Shown: positions 1 through 7,266, counted from the first letter of the stretch. The stretch is 16,493 nucleotides of DNA from UMGS75 sp051872775 (GCA_051872775.1 JBJEEE010000024.1:1-16493), one strand, 5' to 3'. Numbers and translations are program-made. Notes: generated by a model not told the origin, from the sequence alone.

Positions 1-536
1 TCAAAGGTAATACCTTAGCTCAATTAATGGAAAAAAATCCTGATAAAAAAGATCAATATCTTGAAGAGTTTGTTGATTTACAAATAATGGTTCAAAAAAA
101 TGTTAGTCCATTACTTACTAAATTAAAAGATAAGATGAATCGTAAGATTAATTTAGCTGATATTAATGCAACAACTAAATATGATCTATTTACTCGTCTT
201 GAAAGTATGCCTAAAGGAAATTCCCTTTGTCATGGTGACTTCAATCCTTCTAATATTATTATAAATGAAGAAGGAAAAGCTTATATAATCGACTGGTCAC
301 ATGCAACTCAAGGAAATCCATGTGCTGATGTTGCAAGAACATATCTATTATTTTGGCTAGATGGCGATATTGCTTCAGCTGATAAGTATTTAGATTTGTA
401 TTGTGCAAAAACGGGAAAAGCAAAAAAAGAAGTACAACGTTGGTTACCAATTGTTGCCGCATCTCAATCAGTAAAAGGTAATGAGAGTGAAAGAGAATTC
501 CTATTATCTTGGGTTAATGTAGTAGATTACGAATAA
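1..536 (+). CDS. APH/choline kinase-family phosphotransferase, 5' end missing
   Basis: The reading frame is open from the first bases of the window (frame starting at base 3), so this is the C-terminal part of a longer protein; the ATG at 27 is internal. Two motifs identify an aminoglycoside phosphotransferase/choline kinase-type fold: the catalytic loop CHGDFNPSNIII (HGDxxxxN, about bases 228-264) and the metal-binding YIIDW followed by a PCADVAR segment typical of the family. Such proteins phosphorylate small hydroxylated molecules in the cytoplasm; nothing visible fixes the substrate, and antibiotic resistance should not be assumed. It ends 18 nt before the first ferredoxin gene and shares its direction, with no terminator between, so it is probably co-transcribed with the hydrogenase genes. 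The link in function is unclear. The family call is firm; the role is not. Confidence 0.8.
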   Translation, partial: KGNTLAQLMEKNPDKKDQYLEEFVDLQIMVQKNVSPLLTKLKDKMNRKINLADINATTKYDLFTRLESMPKGNSLCHGDFNPSNIIINEEGKAYIIDWSHATQGNPCADVARTYLLFWLDGDIASADKYLDLYCAKTGKAKKEVQRWLPIVAASQSVKGNESEREFLLSWVNVVDYE

Positions 537-554
537 AAGTAAAGGAGAAATAAT

Positions 555-797
555 ATGTTAAAAATAACTGTTTGTATTGGAAGCTCATGTCATATCAAAG
601 GATCACGCCAAGTTGTAGAACAATTACAATTCTTAATTGCTAAACATAATCTTGGAGATAAAGTTGAACTTGGAGGCACATTCTGTATGGGTAAATGTCA
701 AGAAGGTGTCTGTGTTGAATTTAATGGAAAAATATATTCATTAAATCCCGATAATGTAAATGAATTTTTTGAGACAAATATTTTAGGTAATTTATAA
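555..797 (+). CDS. Thioredoxin-like [2Fe-2S] ferredoxin, first of a tandem pair
   Basis: This 80-residue protein has the cysteine spacing of the thioredoxin-like [2Fe-2S] fold seen in NuoE/HydC C-terminal domains: C7 and C12 in CIGSSC, then C44 and C48 in CMGKC. A fifth cysteine, C53, is not part of the usual set. It should carry one [2Fe-2S] cluster and move electrons in the cytoplasm. The N-terminal helical domain of full NuoE proteins is absent, so it is a stand-alone domain. An AAAGGAG ribosome binding site lies at 541-547, well placed for the ATG at 555. It lies directly upstream of a paralogue and of the sensory hydrogenase. Electron delivery to or from one of the hydrogenases is inferred from this order. 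Confidence 0.87.
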   Translation: MLKITVCIGSSCHIKGSRQVVEQLQFLIAKHNLGDKVELGGTFCMGKCQEGVCVEFNGKIYSLNPDNVNEFFETNILGNL

Positions 798-799
798 TT

Positions 800-1051
800 A
801 TGATTGAAATCAAAATATGTATTGGAAGTTCATGTTTCTTGAAGAATGCTCCAGAAATAGTTGAATACTTTCAAAATAGAATTGAACAAGAAAATCTAGC
901 CGATAAAATTACACTATCTGGTAGTTTTTGTGCAGGTAAATGTAATCGAGTAGGTGTTACAGTTCATATTAATGATGTAGTATATACGGGAATTACAACG
1001 GAAACGATTAATGATTTTTGGAATCAACATGTGGTTCCCCTTCTTAGATAG
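800..1051 (+). CDS. Thioredoxin-like [2Fe-2S] ferredoxin, second of a tandem pair
   Basis: This 83-residue paralogue of the preceding protein has the same opening CIGSSC (C7, C12) and the second pair C44/C48 in CAGKC, with cluster ligands at identical positions. It lacks the extra C53 of its neighbour. Only two bases separate it from the previous stop codon, and no strong Shine-Dalgarno precedes it (a weak AGG near 785), so translation is probably coupled to the upstream gene. The pair looks like a local duplication followed by divergence. The fold and cluster type follow from the family. Partner and redox direction are unknown. Confidence 0.85.
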   Translation: MIEIKICIGSSCFLKNAPEIVEYFQNRIEQENLADKITLSGSFCAGKCNRVGVTVHINDVVYTGITTETINDFWNQHVVPLLR

Positions 1052-1052
1052 T

Positions 1053-1057
1053 GGAGG
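1053..1057 (+). promoter_or_regulatory. Ribosome binding site that sets the sensory hydrogenase start
   Basis: GGAGG sits five bases before the ATG at 1063 and directly after the TAG stop of the second ferredoxin (1049-1051). An in-frame GTG at 1051 would place this site inside the coding region, so ATG 1063 is the preferred start. Confidence 0.75.
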
Positions 1058-1062
1058 AAAAT

Positions 1063-2742
1063 ATGTCTAACTTTTTAACTTTAAAAAAGTCTAATTGTAA
1101 AAATTGCTATAAATGTATCAGACATTGTCCGGTAAAATCAATTCGCTTTTCAGCAAATCAAGCTCATATTATTGGTGATGCATGTATCTTATGTGGCCAA
1201 TGCTTTGTCGTATGCCCTCAAAATGCTAAAGAAATTGTTGATGGAACTGAAAAAGCTAAAGTCCTTCTTAAATCGGGTAAACCGGTTATTGCTAGTCTTG
1301 CGCCATCTTTCATTGCTAATTATGATGGAGCAGGGATTGAGTCACTTCGTAAAGCTTTGAAAAAACTAGGCTTTTATGATGTAGAAGAAACTGCCATCGG
1401 TGCTACTTTTGTCAAGAGAGAATATGATAAGATCTTAGAAGAAGGATATAGTGATATTCTTATATCTTCATGTTGTCACTCTGTCAATCTACTAATTCAA
1501 AAGTATTTTCCTAATGAATTAAGATACTTAGCAAATGTTGTATCACCTATGCAAGCTCATTGTGCTGATATTAAAAAACGTTATCCTGATGCTAAAACCA
1601 TCTTTATTGGTCCTTGTGTTGCTAAAAAAGATGAAGGAGAACGTTATGAAGGAATCGTTGATTGTGTCTTAACGTTTGAAGAATTGTCAAATTGGTTACA
1701 TGAAGAAAATATTGAAATAGAAAAGAATCAAGAAGAATACTCCGCTGATTCAAAAACAAGAATCTTCCCTACAACTGGTGGAATCTTAAAATCAATGGCT
1801 TGTGATGCCCCTGGTTATACTTATATGGCAATTGATGGGGTAGAAAATTGTATTAAAGCTTTACAAGATATTGAAAATGGTAAAATTACTAAATGCTTTA
1901 TTGAAATGAGCGCCTGTGTAGGTAGTTGTATTGGTGGTCCAATTATGGAAAAATATCACAACTCTCACATTAAGGATTTTATTACAGTGACTAGTTATGC
2001 TGGAGACCATGATTTTAATGTAGAACAATTAGATAGTCCTTTCTACCAAAAGAATTTTGCCCCTATTTCAATTAATAATGAAATCCCATCTGATTATGAG
2101 ATTAATCGTATATTAAGACAAATGGGTAAATATAAACAAAGTGATGAATTGAATTGCGGTTCATGTGGATATAACACATGTCGTGAAAAGGCAATTGCTA
2201 TATATCAAGGAAAAGCTGAAATATCGATGTGTCTTCCATATCTAAAAGAAAAAGCAGAAAGTTTCTCTGATAGCATTGTTAGTAATACCCCTAATGCCTT
2301 AGTTGTTTTAAATGATAAATTTGAAGTACAACAAATCAATGCTTCCGCAAGACAATTACTTCATGTTAGAAGTGATTCTGATATTTTAGGCGATCAAGTA
2401 GTAAGAATTCTTGACCCAGTTCCATTTATTAAAGTACTTGATACAAAGCAAAATATCCATAATGAACGTGTATATTTAGCTGAATACAATAAGTACGTTG
2501 AACAATCAATTATTTTCGATCAAACTAATCGTTTATTGATTTGTATAATGCGTGATGTCACCGATGCAACCCTTGAAAAGAATAAAAAAGAATCAATTAG
2601 TAAACAAACCGTTGAAATAGCAGATAAAGTTGTTGAGAAACAAATGCGTATTGTACAAGAAATTGCTTCTTTACTTGGTGAGACTGCTGCAGAAACAAAA
2701 ATTGCGTTAACCAAATTAAAGGAGTCAATTAATGATGAATAA
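1063..2742 (+). CDS. Putative sensory [FeFe] hydrogenase with FeS and PAS domains
   Basis: The 559-residue cytoplasmic protein has, in order: a two-cluster ferredoxin domain (C12, C15, C18, C22; C41, C44, C47, C51); an H-cluster domain (about 70-330) with motif 1 SSCCHS (C137, C138), motif 2 IGPCVAKK (C185) and motif 3 MSACVGSC (C285, C289); a FeS domain (C365, C368, C373, C390); a PAS domain (about 405-500); and a C-terminal helical, probably coiled-coil tail. All four cysteines expected to hold the H-cluster are present. The methionines near the cluster in the classic enzyme are Gly and Ser here, a pattern known in sensory-type enzymes. With PAS and the downstream phosphatase, this fits the phosphatase-linked sensory group (often called C3/HydS). 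H2 or redox sensing is inferred. Its stop overlaps the phosphatase start. Confidence 0.88.
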   Translation: MSNFLTLKKSNCKNCYKCIRHCPVKSIRFSANQAHIIGDACILCGQCFVVCPQNAKEIVDGTEKAKVLLKSGKPVIASLAPSFIANYDGAGIESLRKALKKLGFYDVEETAIGATFVKREYDKILEEGYSDILISSCCHSVNLLIQKYFPNELRYLANVVSPMQAHCADIKKRYPDAKTIFIGPCVAKKDEGERYEGIVDCVLTFEELSNWLHEENIEIEKNQEEYSADSKTRIFPTTGGILKSMACDAPGYTYMAIDGVENCIKALQDIENGKITKCFIEMSACVGSCIGGPIMEKYHNSHIKDFITVTSYAGDHDFNVEQLDSPFYQKNFAPISINNEIPSDYEINRILRQMGKYKQSDELNCGSCGYNTCREKAIAIYQGKAEISMCLPYLKEKAESFSDSIVSNTPNALVVLNDKFEVQQINASARQLLHVRSDSDILGDQVVRILDPVPFIKVLDTKQNIHNERVYLAEYNKYVEQSIIFDQTNRLLICIMRDVTDATLEKNKKESISKQTVEIADKVVEKQMRIVQEIASLLGETAAETKIALTKLKESINDE

Positions 2743-3907
2743 TTTATGTACAGATATTGGATATAAAAGTATCAATCATTATGGTGAAGAATTATGTGGT
2801 GACCATATTGATGTGGTTGAATGTGATGACGGTTCAACTATTGTTGTTCTAGCTGATGGTTTAGGTAGTGGCGTAAAAGCAAGTATTCTATCGACGCTTA
2901 CATCTAAAATTATTTCAACTATGATTTCTGCTGGTCTAACCCTTGAATCATGTGTTGAAACGATTGCGGCAACATTACCTATTTGTTCAGTTAGAGGCGT
3001 AGCTTATTCGACCTTCTCAATTATCCATATTACTAATAACTCTGAAGTCGAGCTCATACAATATGATAATCCTCAAATCATCTTTTTGAGAAATAATGAA
3101 ATTTATGATTATCCGAAAACAGAACTTGTAATTGGTGGTAAAAAAATATACAAGTCGCAGATTAAGCTTGAAATCGATGATATTATAACCGCAATGAGCG
3201 ATGGTTGCCCTCATGCAGGAATAGGAATTGCCTATAATTTTGGTTGGAAACTAAGTGATATTGCAGAATATATGAAAACAATTAGTTATGGTGGTTATAC
3301 CGCAAAAACAATGTCGACTATGTTGATAGATGAATGTAACAGATTGTATGGTGAACAACCTGGTGATGATGCAACCGCATGTGTAATCAAAATAAGAAAA
3401 AGAGAACCAGTAAATATTTTGTTTGGTCCTCCTTCTGATCGAAACGATGCTGATAGAATGATGGCTTTATTCTTTGCTAAAGAAGGAAAACACATTGTTT
3501 GTGGTGGAACAACTTCATCAATTGCTGCCAAATATTTAGGAAAAAAAGTGCGTACATCACTAAATTTTGTTAAGTCTGATGTTCCACCTATTGCTGAAAT
3601 TGATGGAGTAGATCTTGTAACAGAAGGTGTTATTACTATCAATAAGGTTGTAGAATATGCTAAAGACTATACATCGGCCAATAGTCTATATGATGAGTGG
3701 TGCTATAAAAAAGATGGAGCATCCTTAATATGTAAATTACTTTTTGAGGAAGCTACCGATATTAATTTCTATGTTGGAAGAGCAATTAATCCAGCTCACC
3801 AAAATCCTGATTTACCTATTAATTTTAGTATTAAAATGAATTTAGTTGAAGAACTAACTAAGTACCTTAAAATTATGGGTAAACGCATCAAAGTAAGTTA
3901 CTTCTAA
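2732..3907 (+). CDS. SpoIIE/PP2C-type protein phosphatase linked to the sensory hydrogenase
   Basis: The N-terminal ~220 residues form a SpoIIE-like PPM phosphatase domain. The metal-binding aspartates are visible: D24, D42 in LADGLGSG, D157 in SDG, and D212/D213 in PGDDATA. Such enzymes remove phosphate from serine or threonine, often on STAS/anti-anti-sigma proteins, using Mn or Mg. Residues about 225-391 form a second domain, opening with NILFGPPSDRND, that I do not recognise. The gene starts inside the 3' end of the sensory hydrogenase (11-nt overlap), with AAAGGAG at 2718-2724, so the two are translated together. This is the strongest evidence that the hydrogenase signals through it. The phosphoprotein substrate is not encoded here. 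A second ATG at 2735 is equally possible. Confidence 0.88.
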   Translation: MMNNLCTDIGYKSINHYGEELCGDHIDVVECDDGSTIVVLADGLGSGVKASILSTLTSKIISTMISAGLTLESCVETIAATLPICSVRGVAYSTFSIIHITNNSEVELIQYDNPQIIFLRNNEIYDYPKTELVIGGKKIYKSQIKLEIDDIITAMSDGCPHAGIGIAYNFGWKLSDIAEYMKTISYGGYTAKTMSTMLIDECNRLYGEQPGDDATACVIKIRKREPVNILFGPPSDRNDADRMMALFFAKEGKHIVCGGTTSSIAAKYLGKKVRTSLNFVKSDVPPIAEIDGVDLVTEGVITINKVVEYAKDYTSANSLYDEWCYKKDGASLICKLLFEEATDINFYVGRAINPAHQNPDLPINFSIKMNLVEELTKYLKIMGKRIKVSYF

Positions 3908-3917
3908 GGAGAAAAAT

Positions 3918-5351
3918 ATGAAAAAGTTTGACACAAAAGTACAACATTTAAAATATAAAGTATTGCGTGAAGTCGCAAGAGAAGCATGGAATGATACTCT
4001 TTATGAAAATATTTTAGATATTCCAAAAAAGATTATAACGGGAAAAATACCAACAATGAGATGTTGTGTATATAAAGAACGTGCAATCATTGCGGAAAGA
4101 GTAAAAGTAGCAATGGGAGGAGATCGTAATAATCCCAATGTTATAGAAGTTATTGATATAGCTTGCGATGAATGTCCTATGGGGGGATATGAAGTAACTA
4201 ATGCATGTCGTGGATGTTTAGCACATCGTTGTGAAGATGTATGTAAAAGAGGGGCAATTACCTTTGATAGTAATCATGTTGCTCATATTGATAAAACCAA
4301 ATGCGTAGAATGTGGTGCTTGCGCAAAAGTATGTCCTTATAGTGCTATTCATAACTATAAACGTCCTTGTGAAGTCGCATGTAAAGTTAAAGCTATCTCG
4401 ATGGGGGAAAGTAAAGAAGCTCATATAAATAATGACAAGTGTATTGCATGTGGTGCTTGCGTATATCAATGTCCATTTGGAGCTATTGCTGATAAATCGT
4501 TTATTACTGATGTTATTGACATTATTAAAAAGAGTAATAATAATCAAAACTATAAGGTTTATGCTATTGTTGCACCGTCTATCTCAAGTCAATTTGTTTA
4601 TGCAACCTTAGGTCAAGTAATTTCGGCTCTTAAAGAACTAGGTTTCTATACCGTAATTGAAGCTGCCCTTGGAGCTGATATGGTATCACAAAGTGAATCA
4701 CGTGAATTGGTTGAAAAAGGCTTCCTAACAAGCAGTTGTTGTCCAGCCTTCGTTGCTTATATTAAAAAAGAATTCCCAGATTTAGTTCCCCTTATCTCTC
4801 ACAATCTTTCTCCAATGGCCGCAATCTCTAAATATCTAAAGGATCAAGATCCTACATGTAAAGTAATTTTCATAGGTCCATGTACCGCAAAGAAGATGGA
4901 AATTAGGGATGAAACGGTTAAACAATATGTTGATGAAGTATTAACATTTGAAGAATTACAAGCTTTAATTGATAGTAAAGACTTAGATATTACGACACTT
5001 AAAGAAGATGTTTTAGATAATGCTTCATACTTTGGAAGAATCTTTGCTCGTTCTGGTGGTTTATCTGATGCAGTGGCAGAAGCTTTAAAAGAACAAGGCT
5101 TGACAGACTTTGTACTTAAACCAGTTGCATGTGATGGAATTGAGGCATGTAAATTAGCGTTATTAAAGAAACGTAAAAATGTTTTAGATGGCAACTTCAT
5201 TGAAGGTATGGCATGTATTGGTGGATGTATCGGTGGAGCTGGTTGTCTAACACATGGTGAAAAAAATAAAGCAGAAGTCGATAAGTACGGAATGGAAGCA
5301 TATGAAAAAACAATTGCATCTGCTGTATCTGTACTTGGACTAAAAAAATAA
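3918..5351 (+). CDS. Monomeric [FeFe] hydrogenase, group B-like
   Basis: This 477-residue enzyme is likely to interconvert protons and H2 with electrons from ferredoxin. The N-terminal part is unusually cysteine-rich: C83/C86, C97/C100/C105/C109, a standard CxxCxxCxxxC at 129-139, C151/C155, and a second standard set at 175-185, suggesting three or more iron-sulfur clusters. The H-cluster domain (about 213-475) carries TSSCCPAF (C274, C275), IGPCTAKKME (C322) and GMACIGGC (M431, C433, C437). The proton-relay cysteine and the motif-3 methionine are kept, so catalysis is plausible, while the motif-2 methionine is Gly as in group B enzymes. AAGGAG at 3906-3911 overlaps the phosphatase stop. It is the last gene before a terminator. 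There is no signal peptide. Assembly would need HydEFG encoded elsewhere. Confidence 0.9.
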   Translation: MKKFDTKVQHLKYKVLREVAREAWNDTLYENILDIPKKIITGKIPTMRCCVYKERAIIAERVKVAMGGDRNNPNVIEVIDIACDECPMGGYEVTNACRGCLAHRCEDVCKRGAITFDSNHVAHIDKTKCVECGACAKVCPYSAIHNYKRPCEVACKVKAISMGESKEAHINNDKCIACGACVYQCPFGAIADKSFITDVIDIIKKSNNNQNYKVYAIVAPSISSQFVYATLGQVISALKELGFYTVIEAALGADMVSQSESRELVEKGFLTSSCCPAFVAYIKKEFPDLVPLISHNLSPMAAISKYLKDQDPTCKVIFIGPCTAKKMEIRDETVKQYVDEVLTFEELQALIDSKDLDITTLKEDVLDNASYFGRIFARSGGLSDAVAEALKEQGLTDFVLKPVACDGIEACKLALLKKRKNVLDGNFIEGMACIGGCIGGAGCLTHGEKNKAEVDKYGMEAYEKTIASAVSVLGLKK

Positions 5352-5365
5352 CCTAGTAATTGAAT

Positions 5366-5400
5366 AAGTGCTAAGCGAATTAATCCTTAGCACTTTATTT
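5366..5400 (+). terminator. Rho-independent terminator of the hydrogenase operon
   Basis: A perfect 10-bp stem (5366-5375 with 5386-5395, AAGTGCTAAG/CTTAGCACTT) closes a 10-nt loop and is followed by a T-rich stretch. It starts 14 bases after the hydrogenase stop codon. Confidence 0.88.
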
Positions 5401-5429
5401 GATTTTACATACGATTGGGTAAATCATTT

Positions 5430-5443
5430 AAATTAATTAATTT
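5430..5443. repeat. Perfect AT palindrome touching the -35 box
   Basis: AAATTAATTAATTT reads the same on both strands and overlaps the first two bases of the -35 element. It may be an operator or act as an UP-like element. In DNA this AT-rich it may also be chance. Confidence 0.3.
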
Positions 5444-5470
5444 GACAAAAAGCGGTATAAATGCTAAAAT
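5442..5470 (+). promoter_or_regulatory. Sigma-A-type promoter of the radical SAM-LytTR-pullulanase operon
   Basis: A consensus TTGACA (5442-5447) is followed after 17 bases by TAAAAT (5465-5470), with TG at 5462-5463 giving an extended -10. Transcription should begin near 5477, leaving a leader of about 40 bases before the ATG at 5520. No clear paired LytTR-type repeats are seen around it. Confidence 0.85.
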
Positions 5471-5519
5471 AAATAAAGCATCATAATTAGTAAAGGATGA
5501 CATATTTTGAGGTAATAAT

Positions 5520-6374
5520 ATGAATAATCAAAAAACAAAATTCAAATTTATTTATATCGAAATCACCAAAAAGTGTAATTTAAAGTGTCCTTTTTGCCCT
5601 TCAAAAGATGTGAGTCGTACCGATTATGTATCATTAGAATCATTTAAGGAAATAATAGAGAAGATTAAATTACATACAAATATGGTTTATCTACATGTTT
5701 TGGGTGAACCTTTATTACATCCTAATTTTAAAGAAATAATTGAAATATGTAATGATAACAATATTCAAGTTAGGATTACTACTAACGGAACACTCTTATA
5801 CCGCTATGATTTTTCAACAATCAATATTAATAAAATCAATATATCGTTACAAGCGCTAGTAAACTTAAATGAAGATGAACAAATAAAATATCTTGAATAT
5901 TTAAAACAATTCTTAATGCAGATCGCTCATAAATTGAACAACCATCAAATGGGAGTGGAACTAAGATTGTGGAATAACAATGATGATGATAAAGTTCAAA
6001 AGCAAAATTTATTTATCAAAGAAAAACTAAACGAAATTGTTGTATATCAATCTTACCCCAATGTTAGAATTGATGAAGAAACGGAGTTTGAATGGCCTAG
6101 TTTAGATAGACCAATTAATGAAACACCTTTTTATTGTCATGGAGGACAAACACATTTAGCCATTTTAACAAATGGTGATGTTGTAATGTGTTGTCTAGAC
6201 TATCTTGGTCATACCAAACTTGGTAATATTTATCAAAATTCTTTAAGTGAAATCATCAATAGTGAGCCATATACAAAAGTAATTAATAATCGTAATAAAC
6301 CTTATTTTGCATTATGTCAAAAATGCAGTTATCGAAATAGATTAATGAGTAGAAAGCGAGGTGTCAAGGCTTGA
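5520..6374 (+). CDS. Radical SAM protein with SPASM-like C-terminal domain
   Basis: The 284-residue protein carries the radical SAM cluster motif CNLKCPFC (C19, C23, C26) followed by the GEP motif in HVLGEPLLHP. Its C-terminal half has a short SPASM/twitch-like cysteine set: C206, C224, C225, then CQKC (C266, C269), with the NGDVVMCCLD signature typical of SPASM proteins. It should bind S-adenosylmethionine and at least one auxiliary cluster in the cytoplasm. SPASM proteins often modify peptides, but no obvious small precursor peptide is seen beside it. GAGGT at 5509-5513 supports the start. Its TGA stop overlaps the TTG start of the LytTR gene as TTGA, implying coupled translation. It is not HydE or HydG by motif layout. 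The reaction is unknown. Confidence 0.85.
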   Translation: MNNQKTKFKFIYIEITKKCNLKCPFCPSKDVSRTDYVSLESFKEIIEKIKLHTNMVYLHVLGEPLLHPNFKEIIEICNDNNIQVRITTNGTLLYRYDFSTININKINISLQALVNLNEDEQIKYLEYLKQFLMQIAHKLNNHQMGVELRLWNNNDDDKVQKQNLFIKEKLNEIVVYQSYPNVRIDEETEFEWPSLDRPINETPFYCHGGQTHLAILTNGDVVMCCLDYLGHTKLGNIYQNSLSEIINSEPYTKVINNRNKPYFALCQKCSYRNRLMSRKRGVKA

Positions 6375-6808
6375 AAGTTAAAGTAGAGGAAAATCCCCAA
6401 TTAACTGAAATTGAGGTATTAATAAAATGCCCTATTCGAAATGATGAAGTAGAAAAAATCATTGAAAGTATAAGTATTAATTCATATACAATCATAGGAA
6501 AAAAAGATAATGATAACTATATATTATCGCTCAATGATATTTTTTATTTTGAAGCTGTCGATAATCACGTTTTCGCTTATTGTGAAAAAGAAATATATGA
6601 AGTAAAATATAAAATCCAAGAATTATCGGAACTACTTTTAAAAACATCATTTCTTCAAACCGCTCGTACAATAATTTTAAATATTAGAAAAATAAAAAAA
6701 GTAACAACTCTTGTTAATGGTCGAATTCTTGCTCAATTAAATAATGGAGAAAAGATGATTATCACAAGAGTATATGCACAAAATTTTAAGCAAAAATTAG
6801 TAGAATAG
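6371..6808 (+). CDS. Stand-alone LytTR-domain DNA-binding regulator
   Basis: This is a 145-residue protein with a LytTR domain over about residues 38-145. Visible family features are IFYFEAVDNHVFAY and the later FLQTARTIILNIRKIKKV segment, matching the usual FxRxHRSxIVN region. There is no receiver domain, so it is not a classic response regulator. The start is a TTG at 6371, supported by GAGGTG at 6358-6363 and by the 4-base overlap with the radical SAM stop. With the downstream DUF3021-like membrane protein it forms the usual arrangement of LytTR regulatory systems such as HdrRM/BrsRM of streptococci, where the membrane partner holds the regulator inactive and the regulator activates its own operon. 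Autoregulation here is inferred. Confidence 0.88.
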   Translation: MKVKVEENPQLTEIEVLIKCPIRNDEVEKIIESISINSYTIIGKKDNDNYILSLNDIFYFEAVDNHVFAYCEKEIYEVKYKIQELSELLLKTSFLQTARTIILNIRKIKKVTTLVNGRILAQLNNGEKMIITRVYAQNFKQKLVE

Positions 6809-6819
6809 GAGGGACTATC

Positions 6820-7266
6820 ATGAAAAATAAAAAATTATTAGTATTTCGTAATTTTATTGTTAAAATTTTAGTTAATTTTACGGTTATTTTTTCAATGCTT
6901 GCAGCATTTGATATCGTGGTAAGTTCCTTATTAGGTAATAAAACGGGAAATTTCTATATGTGGATTATGATTGTCCTTTTTGCTATTATCATTTCGGTAA
7001 TCTTATACTTTATCTTTAAGATAAATAAAATATCAATTTTGGCCCAAATTGTTATAACATATTCGGTCGTGTCGATTGGAACTTATGTTCAAGGTTATGT
7101 TGTTCGTATCTTTTCAATTCATGATTTAAAATTCTTGTTGATATCAATTTCTATATCGCTATTAGGTTTATTAATACTTGCGGCAATCTTATTAGTAAAG
7201 AATAAAAATGAAAATGATCGCCTTAATAAATACTTAGAAAACTTTAAGGAGCGTGATCATCGATGA
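6820..7266 (+). CDS. DUF3021-like four-helix membrane protein, partner of LytTR regulator
   Basis: The 148-residue protein has four predicted membrane segments at about 13-38, 46-66, 72-95 and 104-126, and a charged cytoplasmic tail from 127. Size, helix number and position right after a LytTR gene match the DUF3021 family. AGGAGGG at 6807-6813 overlaps the LytTR stop. Its own stop overlaps the next start (ATGA at 7263-7266). By analogy with LytTR regulatory systems it probably sequesters or controls the LytTR protein at the membrane in response to an unknown cue. No catalytic motif is visible. Confidence 0.78.
   Translation: MKNKKLLVFRNFIVKILVNFTVIFSMLAAFDIVVSSLLGNKTGNFYMWIMIVLFAIIISVILYFIFKINKISILAQIVITYSVVSIGTYVQGYVVRIFSIHDLKFLLISISISLLGLLILAAILLVKNKNENDRLNKYLENFKERDHR

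Noticed and set aside
1..536. Phosphotransferase as an antibiotic resistance gene
   Set aside because: Only family-level motifs are visible, the N-terminus is missing, and the setting is metabolic with no resistance or mobility context at that end.
1051..1062. GTG at 1051 as the start of the sensory hydrogenase
   Set aside because: It overlaps the ribosome binding site GGAGG that sits at the right distance from ATG 1063, so the later start is preferred.
5497..5523. An 8-codon upstream reading frame ending in an ATGA overlap with the radical SAM start
   Set aside because: The nearest AAGG is directly against its ATG with no spacing, and the real gene has its own GAGGT site, so a leader peptide is not supported.
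5520..6374. Radical SAM gene as a hydrogenase maturase (HydE or HydG)
   Set aside because: It has a SPASM-like cysteine-rich C-terminus, its own promoter and a terminator separating it from the hydrogenases; maturase features are not seen.
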